Assembly: GCF_001687105.1 (NCBI RefSeq)
Contig: NZ_CP014597.1
Coordinates: 62,001-126,000, forward strand
DNA length: 64,000 bases
Source: Salipiger sp. CCB-MM3
GTDB taxonomy: Bacteria > Pseudomonadota > Alphaproteobacteria > Rhodobacterales > Rhodobacteraceae
Direction of reading: 5' to 3'
Made by a program: the position numbers and the translations under genes. How positions within the stretch are numbered: the first letter of the stretch is position 1; each line of letters starts with the position of its first letter. The notes beneath the pieces are model-generated. The model ran no database searches and was not told the DNA's origin. It saw nothing but the letters and a program-made list of their open reading frames with translations. Below, piece by piece: positions 38,337-46,688 of this stretch.

Positions 38337-38866
38337 GACTCTGATGCGGCTCCTACGAGCCATGCCTCGGCCATACGGCGGGCATCTTCACCCGCCCTGT
38401 GAGGCACCGCGCACTGCTCAAGATGTCGGAACACCTTGTTGACGGCGGCAGTGTCTTTGAGGGTCATCATCACATAGGTATCGAAGTCTACCAGTCGCAC
38501 ACGGGGAGGCGTTCTCGTGAGACGCGCCAAGCAACCAAGCCACCGTGCATCGAACTCCGGGTTGTCACTGACAGCTACACCAATATTTACGGTATCGTAC
38601 CACGCGAGCACTTCCTCGATCGAGGAGCCTGTCTTCTCAAGCTCCTCCAGAGTAATACCGTGTACAGCCTCGCTTTCGGCCGACCACAGGTCATCTGACC
38701 AGCTTGTATGGGGCTGTATTAGTCGCGCATCGCTCACCACCACTCCATCTTTTACTGAGGCCACTCCAATCTCGATCGGCCAGCTTCCGGGCATCAGTGA
38801 ACTCGCCTCGAGGTCGAGAAAGTAGGCCGGGTTGTTGAGGACGACTTCAGCGGTAGAGGCGGACAT
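38333..38866 (-). CDS. DnaQ-like 3'-5' exonuclease (DEDDh)
   Basis: A 177-residue RNase T/DnaQ-fold nuclease. The catalytic residues are visible as Asp18 and Glu20 (YFLDLEAS), the Asp in SDNPEFDARWL, and His plus Asp in the C-terminal PHRAGEDARRMAEAW (Exo III, DEDDh type). A length below 200 and the absence of other domains suggest a stand-alone exoribonuclease or exodeoxyribonuclease of broad role. It converges on the response regulator with a 4-bp overlap of their ends. Confidence 0.85.
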   Translation of the reverse strand: MSASTAEVVLNNPAYFLDLEASSLMPGSWPIEIGVASVKDGVVVSDARLIQPHTSWSDDLWSAESEAVHGITLEELEKTGSSIEEVLAWYDTVNIGVAVSDNPEFDARWLGCLARLTRTPPRVRLVDFDTYVMMTLKDTAAVNKVFRHLEQCAVPHRAGEDARRMAEAWLVGAASES

Positions 38867-39485
38867 TTCACAAACCCGAATTATGACTGCAGATCAGAAG
38901 TTTAATATAGTATTTATGAGGCTACTTCATACCCCCTGCGTCCACTTTATTTTGCTTGTTCGCAGCGCCACGAAGCCCTCAGATAAGGCCCTATCGAACC
39001 CTATTTGTGGACGGCGCTGAAAAAGAGGGCGGTGTAGCCTGCGCAGTGGCCGAGACGTACCGCGTAGTTCTCTGACTAGCAATCAATCCTTGAGACATTG
39101 GCCGCTACGCCGCCCACTGTTTGCGATTTATTCTTTTTTATGGGCCAGCGCGCTTGCCGCTTATTTTGAATAAGGTATCGCCGGCCCATGCACAAGGATA
39201 CTTCCATGACCACACGTGGCATCGACAATCATAGATGATTGCCATATCCTCGCACGGGAGCGAACTTTATTTTTGGGTGGCAACCCACCGGACCCTCTTA
39301 AGATGTCTTCTACGCCTCGGCTCTCGGTCTTCTGTATCGTGTGCAGCCAGTAAACAATGGATATCAATCCGTCTGCAATGGCGATGTCTTCTCGAATGAA
39401 CTGGACCCGGTGACCCTACAGGCGGCAGCATGATCAATAGGCAAGCATAGCAGCGCCGCAAATCTGTCCGAGAAATGGGGTCCAC
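38867..39485. other. Gap, IS scar region
   Basis: About 620 bp with locally higher AT content near 38880-38950 and 39120-39240. No frame has convincing coding character. It abuts an IS3 remnant and probably contains further worn IS sequence that I cannot assign. Confidence 0.4.
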
Positions 39486-39650
39486 CTCACTCCTTCTTCC
39501 AAGCGTAGAGCTAATACGTGCTGCCGTACAGAGGCTTCGATACTTTCCCGACTGGGTGCCGCGCTCGGTGATCCGGGCGACCGCATCCCGCTTGAGCTCG
39601 TCGCAGAACTTGCTCTTCCTATCATGGCCTCCTTGCCTTAAATCCAGCAC
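39486..39650 (-). pseudogene. IS3-family orfA remnant
   Basis: The start (about 39625-39559) reads RKSKFCDELKRDAVARITERG, a typical IS3 orfA N-terminus. After a frameshift the helix continues as HPVGKVSKPLYG, a TAG, and LYAWKKE. The rest is lost. It differs from the IS407-group copies in this window. Confidence 0.55.
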
Positions 39651-39764
39651 AGAAAGCGTCCACTATACACGATCTATTAAGTATCTGTGGTGGATCATGC
39701 TATCTCCATTAGTTGTTTCACAGTAAGATTGCGGAGCCTCGGACGACGTCACTCGATGTGCCCT

Positions 39765-40484
39765 CTACAGGGTGATGATCCCCATTCCAATCGCTTTTGC
39801 GACCGCATGAGTTTTGTTCGACGCGCCAAGTTTGGCAGCAGCGTTGTGCGTATAGAACTTCACGGTGCTTTCCTTCAAGTCCAATATTAAACCGGTCTCT
39901 TTGGCAGTTTTGCCTCTTGCTGCCCAGAAGAGCACTCCCTGTTCTCTTGAAGAAAGAGGTACACACGGCACTTCAAACTGAGAGTTCCGGCAAGAGTGCT
40001 CGTGGAAAAGATATCCCAGATAATGAATGTCCGAGCGAAAATCATTGGTGTATCTACCAAATTCAGATGCGCTCATATTTGAATTGATGGAGAAAAGAGC
40101 TCTTCGGCCTTGGGCGTCACGAATGGGGATCGTTAATCCTTGTGAGCTAACCCCGAATTCTGCCGCCTCTCCGAAGAAATCTCGAATCGCAGGATCATCA
40201 GCGGTAAGTTGCGACCAGTCTATTGGAAGAGCAGACTTGAGCCCGATCTGTACGACAGGATCGATGAGCTGGTAATTGCCGGAGATGTACCTGTTCTGCC
40301 ATTCGTCGGAGTAGGTAGACTCCGTCGCATCCTCGAGCTGACCCTCAGTGTTGATCCTTAGGTAGGTGAAGTGCTCGATCCCCACCATATCGCTGAGTTG
40401 ATGCAGCAAGCGTTCTGGAGAGACATCTCCTTCGTCTTCACACTGCTCACGCACCATCCCAAAAACAGTTGAAACATCTAGCAT
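39765..40484 (-). CDS. LuxR-family transcriptional regulator, solo
   Basis: A 239-residue quorum-sensing-type activator. The N-terminal autoinducer-binding domain keeps the conserved aromatic and acidic residues (Trp62, Tyr66 or Tyr71, Asp75 and Trp90 in the DEWQNRYISGNYQLIDP to IDW region). The C-terminal GerE helix-turn-helix runs from LSSREQGVLFWAARGK to KLGASNKTHAVAKAI. A G-rich ribosome site precedes the ATG at 40484. No luxI-type synthase is in the window, so it is an orphan that could respond to acyl-homoserine lactones made elsewhere in the cell or by neighbours. Confidence 0.88.
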   Translation of the reverse strand: MLDVSTVFGMVREQCEDEGDVSPERLLHQLSDMVGIEHFTYLRINTEGQLEDATESTYSDEWQNRYISGNYQLIDPVVQIGLKSALPIDWSQLTADDPAIRDFFGEAAEFGVSSQGLTIPIRDAQGRRALFSINSNMSASEFGRYTNDFRSDIHYLGYLFHEHSCRNSQFEVPCVPLSSREQGVLFWAARGKTAKETGLILDLKESTVKFYTHNAAAKLGASNKTHAVAKAIGMGIITL

Positions 40485-40871
40485 ACGCCCCCCGCTGATC
40501 TTTTCCGCGCTTTTACGCTTGGAGGTGTACCTGCATCATGAAGAAAACAAAAACAAACGCTTGCATTGTAATCGCAGCAAGGCGTTGCAGAAAAGTGTCG
40601 CTCCCATCTGACGTTAAGCTGAGTTGGTAAGAAGCCGGAGGTTACAGCTATCCATAGCGGCCTTCGCGGTGTATCCAACCTTTTGCAGAGGTTGGTTGCT
40701 CCACCATTTCATAAGGGCTTTCATTCTCCTGGGATTCGCAAATGCTGCCTTTGTTGAGGTATCGCTTATCACCTTTACCCATGCACGCTTTTCCGTTGCT
40801 TACCCCTCGGCCTTTGGGGCAGTTCGCAACGCCTAGACCCCATGATCGCGTTGCAAGGTGATTAGGTCGGC
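40485..40871. other. Gap between luxR and the IS110 element
   Basis: About 390 bp upstream of the LuxR gene. It should contain the LuxR promoter. The right part is presumably the left end of the IS110 element; I could not place the exact boundary. Confidence 0.4.
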
Positions 40872-40949
40872 GGTCTCTCCCACGGCATTCTGCATGCGAG
40901 GGTTGCTCCGGATGACCCGGTGCCGAGCCTCAGGAATGGGGGAGAGACC
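40872..40949 (+). promoter_or_regulatory. Long-range stem that covers the IS110 ribosome site
   Basis: GGTCTCTCCC at 40872-40881 is perfectly complementary to GGGAGAGACC at 40940-40949, which contains the purine-rich ribosome site of the transposase starting at 40952. In RNA this 10-bp stem would hide the site. It may also form part of a guide RNA upstream of the gene, as in IS110-group elements. Confidence 0.5.
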
Positions 40950-40951
40950 AG

Positions 40952-42082
40952 ATGCAGGATAGCACGTTCATCGGGCTGGATGTCCACAAGGCAACGATTT
41001 CGGTGGCGGTTGCCGAGGGCGTTCGAGGCGGCGAGGTCCGCCACCTCGGCACCATCCCGCACCGCGCCGACCATGTTCGAAAGCTTGTCGAGAAGCTGGG
41101 ATCCGGCGGCCGCAATCTTCACTTTTGCTACGAAGCCGGCCCCTGTGGCTATGGTCTGCATCGGCAGCTCGTCGAGATGGGGCATGACTGCGTTGTGGTG
41201 GCACCCTCGCTGATACCGGTCAGAAGCGGAGACCGGGTGCAGACGGACCGCCGTGATGCCGTCATGCTGGCGAAGCTGCACCGGGCGGGCGAGCTGACCG
41301 CGGTCTGGGTTCCGGATGCGGCGCATGAGGCCATGCGCGACTTGGTGCGCGCCCGCGCGACAGCGGTGCGCGTCACTGGCAAGGCGCGACAACACCTGCA
41401 GGGCTTCCTCTTGCGCCACAGCCGCGTCTATCCCGGGAAGAAGGGCTGGACGGTCGCTTACAGGCGCTGGCTGACGACGGTGCGCTTTGACCACCCCGCG
41501 CAGCAGATCGTGTTCCAGGATTATGTGGATGCGGTCAGCGATGCCGAGGCGCGGGTCGCGAAGCTGACCGGGCAGATTGCCGAGCTGCTGCCAGACTGGG
41601 ACCTCGCGCCCGTGGTGGAGGCGGTCCAGGCCATGCGCGGTGTTGCATTCATTGTCGCCGTCACCGTCGTGGCCGAAGTGGGGGACTTCAACCGGTTCGG
41701 CAATCCGCGTCAGCTGATGGCCTATCTCGGTCTCACACCCTCGGAGCGTTCCAGTGGTGCCACCGTGCGCCGCGGCGGGATAACCAAGGCGGGCAGCGGA
41801 CTCGCGCGGCGGGTGCTGATCGAAGGCGCCTGGAGCTACCGCATGCAGCCGCGGGTCAGCCGCAAGCTGCACGACCGGCTCGAGGCGTTGCCGGCGGCCG
41901 TGCGCGACATCGCCTGGAAAGGGCAGTTGCGGATGTGCCAGAGGTATCGCCGCCTGGCCGCGGTCGGGAAACCGAAGGTGGTCGTTACAACAGCCATCGC
42001 CCGCGAGATGGTCGGCTTCATATGGGCCATCGCACGGATGGTGACGGCAGTCCCGGCCAGCACAGCCGGACAGCGCGCCTAG
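40952..42082 (+). CDS. IS110-family transposase, full length
   Basis: A 376-residue DEDD recombinase. The N-terminal catalytic residues are in GLDVHKATIS, CYEAGPCGYGL and QTDRRDAVMLAKL; the C-terminal domain has MRGVAFIVAVTVVAEVGDF and GLTPSERSSG, which includes the catalytic Ser region, and ends in a long helical tail. This is the ISRj/IS1111-like long type and is clearly different from transposases A and B. A GGGGGAGAG site precedes the ATG. The flanks about 40860-40951 and 42083-42240 probably belong to the element, but no terminal repeats could be set. Confidence 0.9.
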   Translation: MQDSTFIGLDVHKATISVAVAEGVRGGEVRHLGTIPHRADHVRKLVEKLGSGGRNLHFCYEAGPCGYGLHRQLVEMGHDCVVVAPSLIPVRSGDRVQTDRRDAVMLAKLHRAGELTAVWVPDAAHEAMRDLVRARATAVRVTGKARQHLQGFLLRHSRVYPGKKGWTVAYRRWLTTVRFDHPAQQIVFQDYVDAVSDAEARVAKLTGQIAELLPDWDLAPVVEAVQAMRGVAFIVAVTVVAEVGDFNRFGNPRQLMAYLGLTPSERSSGATVRRGGITKAGSGLARRVLIEGAWSYRMQPRVSRKLHDRLEALPAAVRDIAWKGQLRMCQRYRRLAAVGKPKVVVTTAIAREMVGFIWAIARMVTAVPASTAGQRA

Positions 42083-42729
42083 AAAAGGGACGCTTCTTCG
42101 GCCCGCTGATGCGCAAGGCTGGAGGCGGAACGCGGTGGGGGATCCTCGTGCCCTGTTATGTGCCGGCATTGCCGACGCTCGCTCACTAGACCGAGGCAGC
42201 CCCAAGACGAAACCACGGTCATGCGGTAACCAACCCGCGCATGAGAGCTTGCTCAACCGTCGTCTCAGTTCCGTCCCCAGCCTTGCGCATCTTCAACACG
42301 CAGCGCCCGGCACCGCCGGCAGAAGTGTCTTGGAGCAAACCCTTGACAGCGATCATGAGAACAGGCCACTGAAAAAGCCTGCTACATCGTCGCTTCGAAA
42401 AAACGCTCCCGGCGTGCGGCCTTCTGTGTACGGCCATTTCGAGATTATCGTCCAGTCGTCCGATTAGCGCAACATGTATAACCGCCCCTCGCGCAAGAGG
42501 ATTTGGAGCAATCTGGCGCGATGTCGGGTGCTGTAATGTATCCGGCCTCGTAATGCGGCCATCGTCATGCCGCGGGCCCGCATGGTGTTCGCGGGTCGGA
42601 ACCAAATCAAAGACGCGTGCTCGAGGGCACTCTGTTGCGCTCTGGTTTTCCAACCGTGTCTGGCGACCAATGCGCCAAGCTGCTCTCAGCCCTCCTCCGC
42701 TCCGACGCCCTCGCGACCACTGTCGGACT
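42083..42729. other. Gap between two IS110 elements
   Basis: About 650 bp that should include the right end of the IS110 element at 40952 and the end of the degraded IS110 element that follows. No supported gene; open frames on either strand lack ribosome sites. Confidence 0.4.
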
Positions 42730-43289
42730 TTACGCCGCCATTGCCGGTGCCCAGTAGACCTCTCTGCGCTTCATCAACGCCCAGACGATTTGCGCCATCT
42801 TGTTGGCCAAGGCCACGCGCACCAGCATCGGCGGCTTGCGCTCCAGCATCATTGGCAGCCAAGTGCCCGGACGTGCTGACGTTTGGTGATGACGTTGTTG
42901 GCGCCGATGATTAACAAACGCCGGATATCGCGCTGACCGGACTTGCTCGTTCGCCCGAGCCTCTGCTTGCCGCCGCTCGAGTGCTGCCGTGGCACCAAGC
43001 CCAGCCGGGCTGAGAAGTCTCGGCCTCGCCGGAAGTTTTCCATCGGTGGCGCGAAAGCCGCCAGAGCCATAGAAGTTATGGGGCCAATGCCTGGCATTTT
43101 TGTAGGCGCGAAGAAAAAGATGACTGCTTACTGGCCGCCAATATTTGAGCATCAAGTTCATAGAGCCGCCGCGACAAGTCATCGATCTGATCAAAGCAGA
43201 GCTGTGCCATGTGACGAACGGCAGGCGGAAAATTGTCCAACCCCTAGTGGCCCGGTGAGCTGACCCCATCGAGTGGTCCGGGTTAAATG

Positions 43290-44117
43290 CTAATGCATGG
43301 TCGGCCTTCGATCTATGGGGATGAAGGTCTCCGGTGCCGGTGTCCGATATCCAAGAGCGCTATGCGGCCGAGCGGTGTTGTAGTGCTTTCGCCATTGTTC
43401 GATGAGGATTTGCGCCTCCCTCAACGAGTAGAAGACCTCGCCATTGAGGAGTTCGTCCCTGAACCTGCTGTTGAAGCTCTCGCAATAACCGTTCTCCCAG
43501 GGTGACCCCGGCTCGATGTACGCGGTCTTCGCCCCCACCAGCTCGATCCAGTCGCGCACCTTCTGCGCGATGAACTCCGGGCCGTTGTCGGACCGGATGA
43601 ACCGCGGCGGGCCGCGCTGGATGAAGAGATCGGTCAGGGCGTCCAGGACATCGGTGGAGTTCAGTCGCCTGTCGACACGGATCATTAACGCCTCCCGCGT
43701 ATATTCATCGAGGATGTTGAGCGTCCGGTAGGTCCGGCCGTCACTGGTCCGGTCCTGCACGAAGTCGTAGGACCAGACGTGGTTGGGGTGCTCGGGCTTC
43801 AGCCGCACGCAAGAGCCATCGTCCAGCCAGAGCCTGCCGCGCTTCTTCTGCTTGTGTGGGACGACCTTGAGCCCTTCGCGCCGCCAAATGCGCGCCACCC
43901 GCTTGTGGTTCACCTGCCAGCCGGCACGCCGCAGCAGCACGGCGACCCGGCGGTAGCCGTAGCGGCCATACTCCCGGGCCAGATCGATGACGTCGGCGGT
44001 CAGCCGCGCCTCGTCTTCCCGGCCCTGTGGTGGCTTGCGCTGCGTGGAGCGGTGTTGGCCGAGCACCCGGCAGGCCCGGCGTTCGGAGATGCCGAGTGTC
44101 TCGCACACATGCTCCAC
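43290..44117 (-). CDS. IS407-group transposase orfB (DDE integrase core), copy B
   Basis: 275 residues with an N-terminal HTH_21-type region (GISERRACRVLGQHRSTQR) and an rve integrase core with DDE residues: Asp in HVWSYDFVQDRT, Asp in RSDNGPEFI and Glu in WENGYCESFNSRFRDE. In IS3 elements orfB is expressed as an orfAB fusion by -1 frameshifting; the conserved frame continues upstream of this ATG towards orfA, which agrees. It differs from copy C by one extra Val codon (VVPHK) and two residues near the start. Confidence 0.88.
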   Translation of the reverse strand: MEHVCETLGISERRACRVLGQHRSTQRKPPQGREDEARLTADVIDLAREYGRYGYRRVAVLLRRAGWQVNHKRVARIWRREGLKVVPHKQKKRGRLWLDDGSCVRLKPEHPNHVWSYDFVQDRTSDGRTYRTLNILDEYTREALMIRVDRRLNSTDVLDALTDLFIQRGPPRFIRSDNGPEFIAQKVRDWIELVGAKTAYIEPGSPWENGYCESFNSRFRDELLNGEVFYSLREAQILIEQWRKHYNTARPHSALGYRTPAPETFIPIDRRPTMH

Positions 44118-44140
44118 GCATTCGCGGCGGCGCGAAGGGC

Positions 44141-44419
44141 TTAGAAGTTTCCCTGGGCAGCCTCGGTCAGGATCAGCTTCTCGAGCGTCAGGTCAGATAC
44201 CGCCCGCCGCAGCCTCAGGTTCTCCTTCTCGAGTTCCTTCAGCCGCGACAACTGTGCCCGGTTCATCCCACCATACTGCTTCCGCCACCGGTAAAAGGTA
44301 TGCTGCGATATCCCGATCTGCCGCACCGCATCGGCCATCGACAGGCCCTGGCCATGCAACACCTCGACCTGACGCAGCTTGGTGACAATGTCTTCCGGCT
44401 TCTCACGCTTTCCAGCCAT
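44141..44419 (-). CDS. IS407-group orfA (HTH protein), copy B
   Basis: 92 residues: an HTH_Tnp_1-type helix-turn-helix (KPEDIVTKLRQVEVLHGQ, then GISQHTFYRWRKQYGG) followed by a leucine zipper (LSRLKELEKENLRLRRAV) used for multimerisation. Identical to the copy at 57550. Ends in GNF at the expected frameshift region before orfB. Confidence 0.88.
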   Translation of the reverse strand: MAGKREKPEDIVTKLRQVEVLHGQGLSMADAVRQIGISQHTFYRWRKQYGGMNRAQLSRLKELEKENLRLRRAVSDLTLEKLILTEAAQGNF

Positions 44420-45235
44420 TCCGTAGTCCTCCTGTTCGCCGAAATCCTATCGGATTTCAGGCTTCGTGGGTGGACCACTTCAAAGGGGCTGGCTCACCGG
44501 TTCCAGAGCAGCCCGTAGCTTGTCGACGTTCTCGCGCCCCTTGGCGGCGACAAGGCCAAACTCGGCGAGGTGTCCGCGCAAGGCATTGATTGTTTGCGTC
44601 CGTTGTCCGACCAGAAGCTCACGCAGCCGGAAGATCATGCCGAGCCCCTGCTGCTCCGGGGTCTTCACCTCGACAAAACGCATGGTCGGTCGGCTCGCTG
44701 CCTCTGCGATGGCCTCGGCATCCGCCATGTCGTTTTTCTGGTTCTTCAAGTACGGCTTGACGAACTTTGGGGCGATCAGGCGCACCTCATGGCCGATCGC
44801 TGCCAATGTCCGCGCCCGATGATGGGCCGTCGCACAGGCGTCCATGGCAACAAAGCATCCGGGATGCATCTGCATGGACGCCAGGAACTGCTTGCGCGAC
44901 AGTCCCTTGCGAAACACGACCTCGCCACCTGCTGTCGCTCCGTGCAATTGAAAGACCTGCTTCGCCAGGTCAACGCCGATGATAGAGACTTCCTTCATAG
45001 CCTTTTCCTCCTGATCCTTCATAGATCAATCTGGCACAAGTGCCGTCAGGAGGGGCTACCCAACCCATAATCAGCGCCATCATGAGACTTCCTTGATCAG
45101 GTCACGGCGGGGGCTTCGCTCAAAGGTACAATCAGTGCTTCGACGCAGAGCGGAGATGTCACCTGCTCAAAAGTCGACGACGCCGATAGCTCCAAGGATG
45201 TCTGCGTATTTACGTTCTGACACCTCTTGACGCAC

Positions 45236-45266
45236 AAAAAAGCCCCCGGAAGGTTATCCGAGGGCT
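45236..45266 (-). terminator. Rho-independent terminator of the lipoprotein gene
   Basis: An interrupted stem (45241-45250 with 45257-45266, one small bulge) followed on the minus strand by six T residues. It lies 25 bp after the lipoprotein stop codon. Confidence 0.8.
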
Positions 45267-45291
45267 CAATGAAATAGGATAGGCTCCTACG

Positions 45292-45939
45292 TCAGCTGTT
45301 CCCGCCTGTTTGGAAGAACGAAATGCGTTTTTCGTCACGCTCTGTGAGCGTCGTGTCAACACAATAACTATTGTCGGACGAGAACCAGCCACCGGTTTCT
45401 TCGGTTACCCAGTCGCCAGGCGATCTTGCAGCGAGTTCGAGCTCGGTCTCGATGCAGACCTTGCCGGAAACATCAACGCCGATTGAAGCAAGCTCGGAAA
45501 CAGCTTTCTGATCCGCTCCCGCGAAACGAACTTCATAGATGCGCCCGCCCTCGGCGGATTTCGAGTAGATCTCGATACCCGGGAGCGGCGTATAGCCGGT
45601 GCGGCCGGAACGCATGATGGCATCAAATGCCTCTGCTTCAAACGTGACGTGCGCGCGGCCACCATCAACGTACTCATAGCTGGTCATGTTGAGACCTGCT
45701 TCACCGGTCACAGTTGTTACGGCCTCTTCAACGGCTTTCTGGTACTCTCCAGGCGCGGCCGGTCGGCCGGACATGAACTCACCCTGAATGGGCGCGACAA
45801 CAAGATCACCTTCATATTCGATTTTGGCGGAATTTTCGGCCAGAGCCAGCGTCGCTTCGTAATCATCGGGGAGGATGCAGCCGGAAAGGGCCAGAACAGC
45901 AAGCAGACCGGCAGCCGAGCCGATAGTGTGGATACGCAT
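45292..45939 (-). CDS. Putative lipoprotein, 215 aa
   Basis: A lipoprotein signal of about 20 residues (GLLAVLALSGC, lipobox Cys21) anchors the protein in the membrane; Ile and Leu after the Cys suggest outer-membrane sorting. The mature part has a beta-alpha pattern, two later cysteines (GKVCIETE and NSYCVDTT) and no family I recognise. It is a single gene with a classical terminator downstream and an AT-rich promoter region upstream (45940-46080). Confidence 0.78.
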   Translation of the reverse strand: MRIHTIGSAAGLLAVLALSGCILPDDYEATLALAENSAKIEYEGDLVVAPIQGEFMSGRPAAPGEYQKAVEEAVTTVTGEAGLNMTSYEYVDGGRAHVTFEAEAFDAIMRSGRTGYTPLPGIEIYSKSAEGGRIYEVRFAGADQKAVSELASIGVDVSGKVCIETELELAARSPGDWVTEETGGWFSSDNSYCVDTTLTERDEKRISFFQTGGNS

Positions 45940-46174
45940 AGATTGAACTCTCCAAAAAATCTATGCGTATAGGTATACCGGAAAAATTGTGGATATTTGA
46001 AGGCAGTAACGGATTTTTCTCGAAAAAACGGCCACTTGCGAGAATTGTAAACGTTCCGGCCTGAAGTATTTTAGTCACACCCCGTAGTAGCCCTTAGAAT
46101 TATCGGCTGGACGGTCCCGCGAGTGGCTTTTGACGCAGGACGCTACTAACGAAAGTAGGGTTCAGAAATAACAA

Positions 46175-46192
46175 AGGCCCCTCTCGGGGCCT
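46175..46192 (-). terminator. Rho-independent terminator of the cold-shock gene
   Basis: A GC-rich 7-bp stem with a 4-nt loop (46175-46181 with 46186-46192), followed on the minus strand by a T-rich stretch. It starts 22 bp after the stop codon of the cold-shock gene. Confidence 0.75.
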
Positions 46193-46213
46193 CTGAACTC
46201 TTACTCAACTCGC

Positions 46214-46420
46214 TTAAGCGAGCTGTAGGTCGACTGCGCTCTCGCGACCATCGCGGCCGGACTGCAGCTCGTAGGTGACCTTTTGGTTGTCGGCCAGGCC
46301 GGTCAGGCCCGAGCGTTCTACGGCGCTGATGTGGACGAAGACATCCTTGCCGCCGGCGTCCGGCGCAATGAAGCCGTAGCCTTTTTCAGCGTTAAACCAT
46401 TTGACTGTTCCGGTCGCCAT
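46214..46420 (-). CDS. Cold-shock protein, CspA family
   Basis: A 68-residue single cold-shock domain that binds single-stranded RNA and DNA and melts RNA structure. RNP1 is seen as KGYGFI and RNP2 as VFVHIS, and the start MATGTVKWFNAEKG is the family signature. I placed the start at 46420 because AAGGAGG lies 8 nt upstream; the 17 extra residues of the longer frame are not conserved. A long untranslated leader with cold-shock control is possible, since 270 bp upstream is empty up to the helicase gene. Monocistronic with its own terminator. Confidence 0.95.
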   Translation of the reverse strand: MATGTVKWFNAEKGYGFIAPDAGGKDVFVHISAVERSGLTGLADNQKVTYELQSGRDGRESAVDLQLA

Positions 46421-46688
46421 TCGTGCGGCCTCCTTGGAAGTTTTGGTATGGGCTGCGATTGCGGCCCGCAAGTCACCCTGACAATAGATAGAAGAGAAGA
46501 TGTATGGCCGTCCGATCGGTCCGATATCAAAGATGCGAGTTGATTTTGGAGTTCCTGGCGCAAGAACTCAAGCGTCCGACCCCACGTAGCGCAAAATACC
46601 GCCCATGTGATGATTTTTCGCGACACCGCAAGCAGTTGTATGAACCCGTCTTTCTGGGTATTCAGACTACGAATTCAGGAAAGCACGC

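Larger units (their letters stand above)
43256..44496 (-). mobile_element. IS3-family (IS407-group) element, copy B, complete
   Basis: The 1,241-bp element has imperfect terminal repeats (TGAGCTGACCCCATCGAGTGG at the left; TGAGCCAGCCCCTTTGAAGTGG from the right) and is flanked by a 4-bp direct repeat, CCGG (43252-43255 and 44497-44500). A 4-bp duplication is what IS407-group transposition makes. It interrupts an IS110 transposase. Confidence 0.92.
42730..44998 (-). pseudogene. Third IS110-family transposase, split by IS407 copy B and frameshifted
   Basis: The N-terminal half is 44998-44497 (MKEVSIIGVDLAKQVFQLHGA, then AMDACATAHH, then NQKNDMADAEAIAEA, the DEDD residues). The C-terminal half is 43255-42730 (MPGIGPITSMALAAFAPP, GLVPRQHSSGGKQRLG, then after a shift TWLPMMLERKPPMLVRVALANK). 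The IS407-group element sits between them. Even when rejoined, the C-terminal part has at least two frame changes and several stops, so the gene was already decaying. Confidence 0.8.

Noticed and set aside
40862..42256. 464-residue minus-strand frame across the IS110 element
   Set aside because: Exact antisense of a conserved transposase, with His/Arg-rich low-quality composition.
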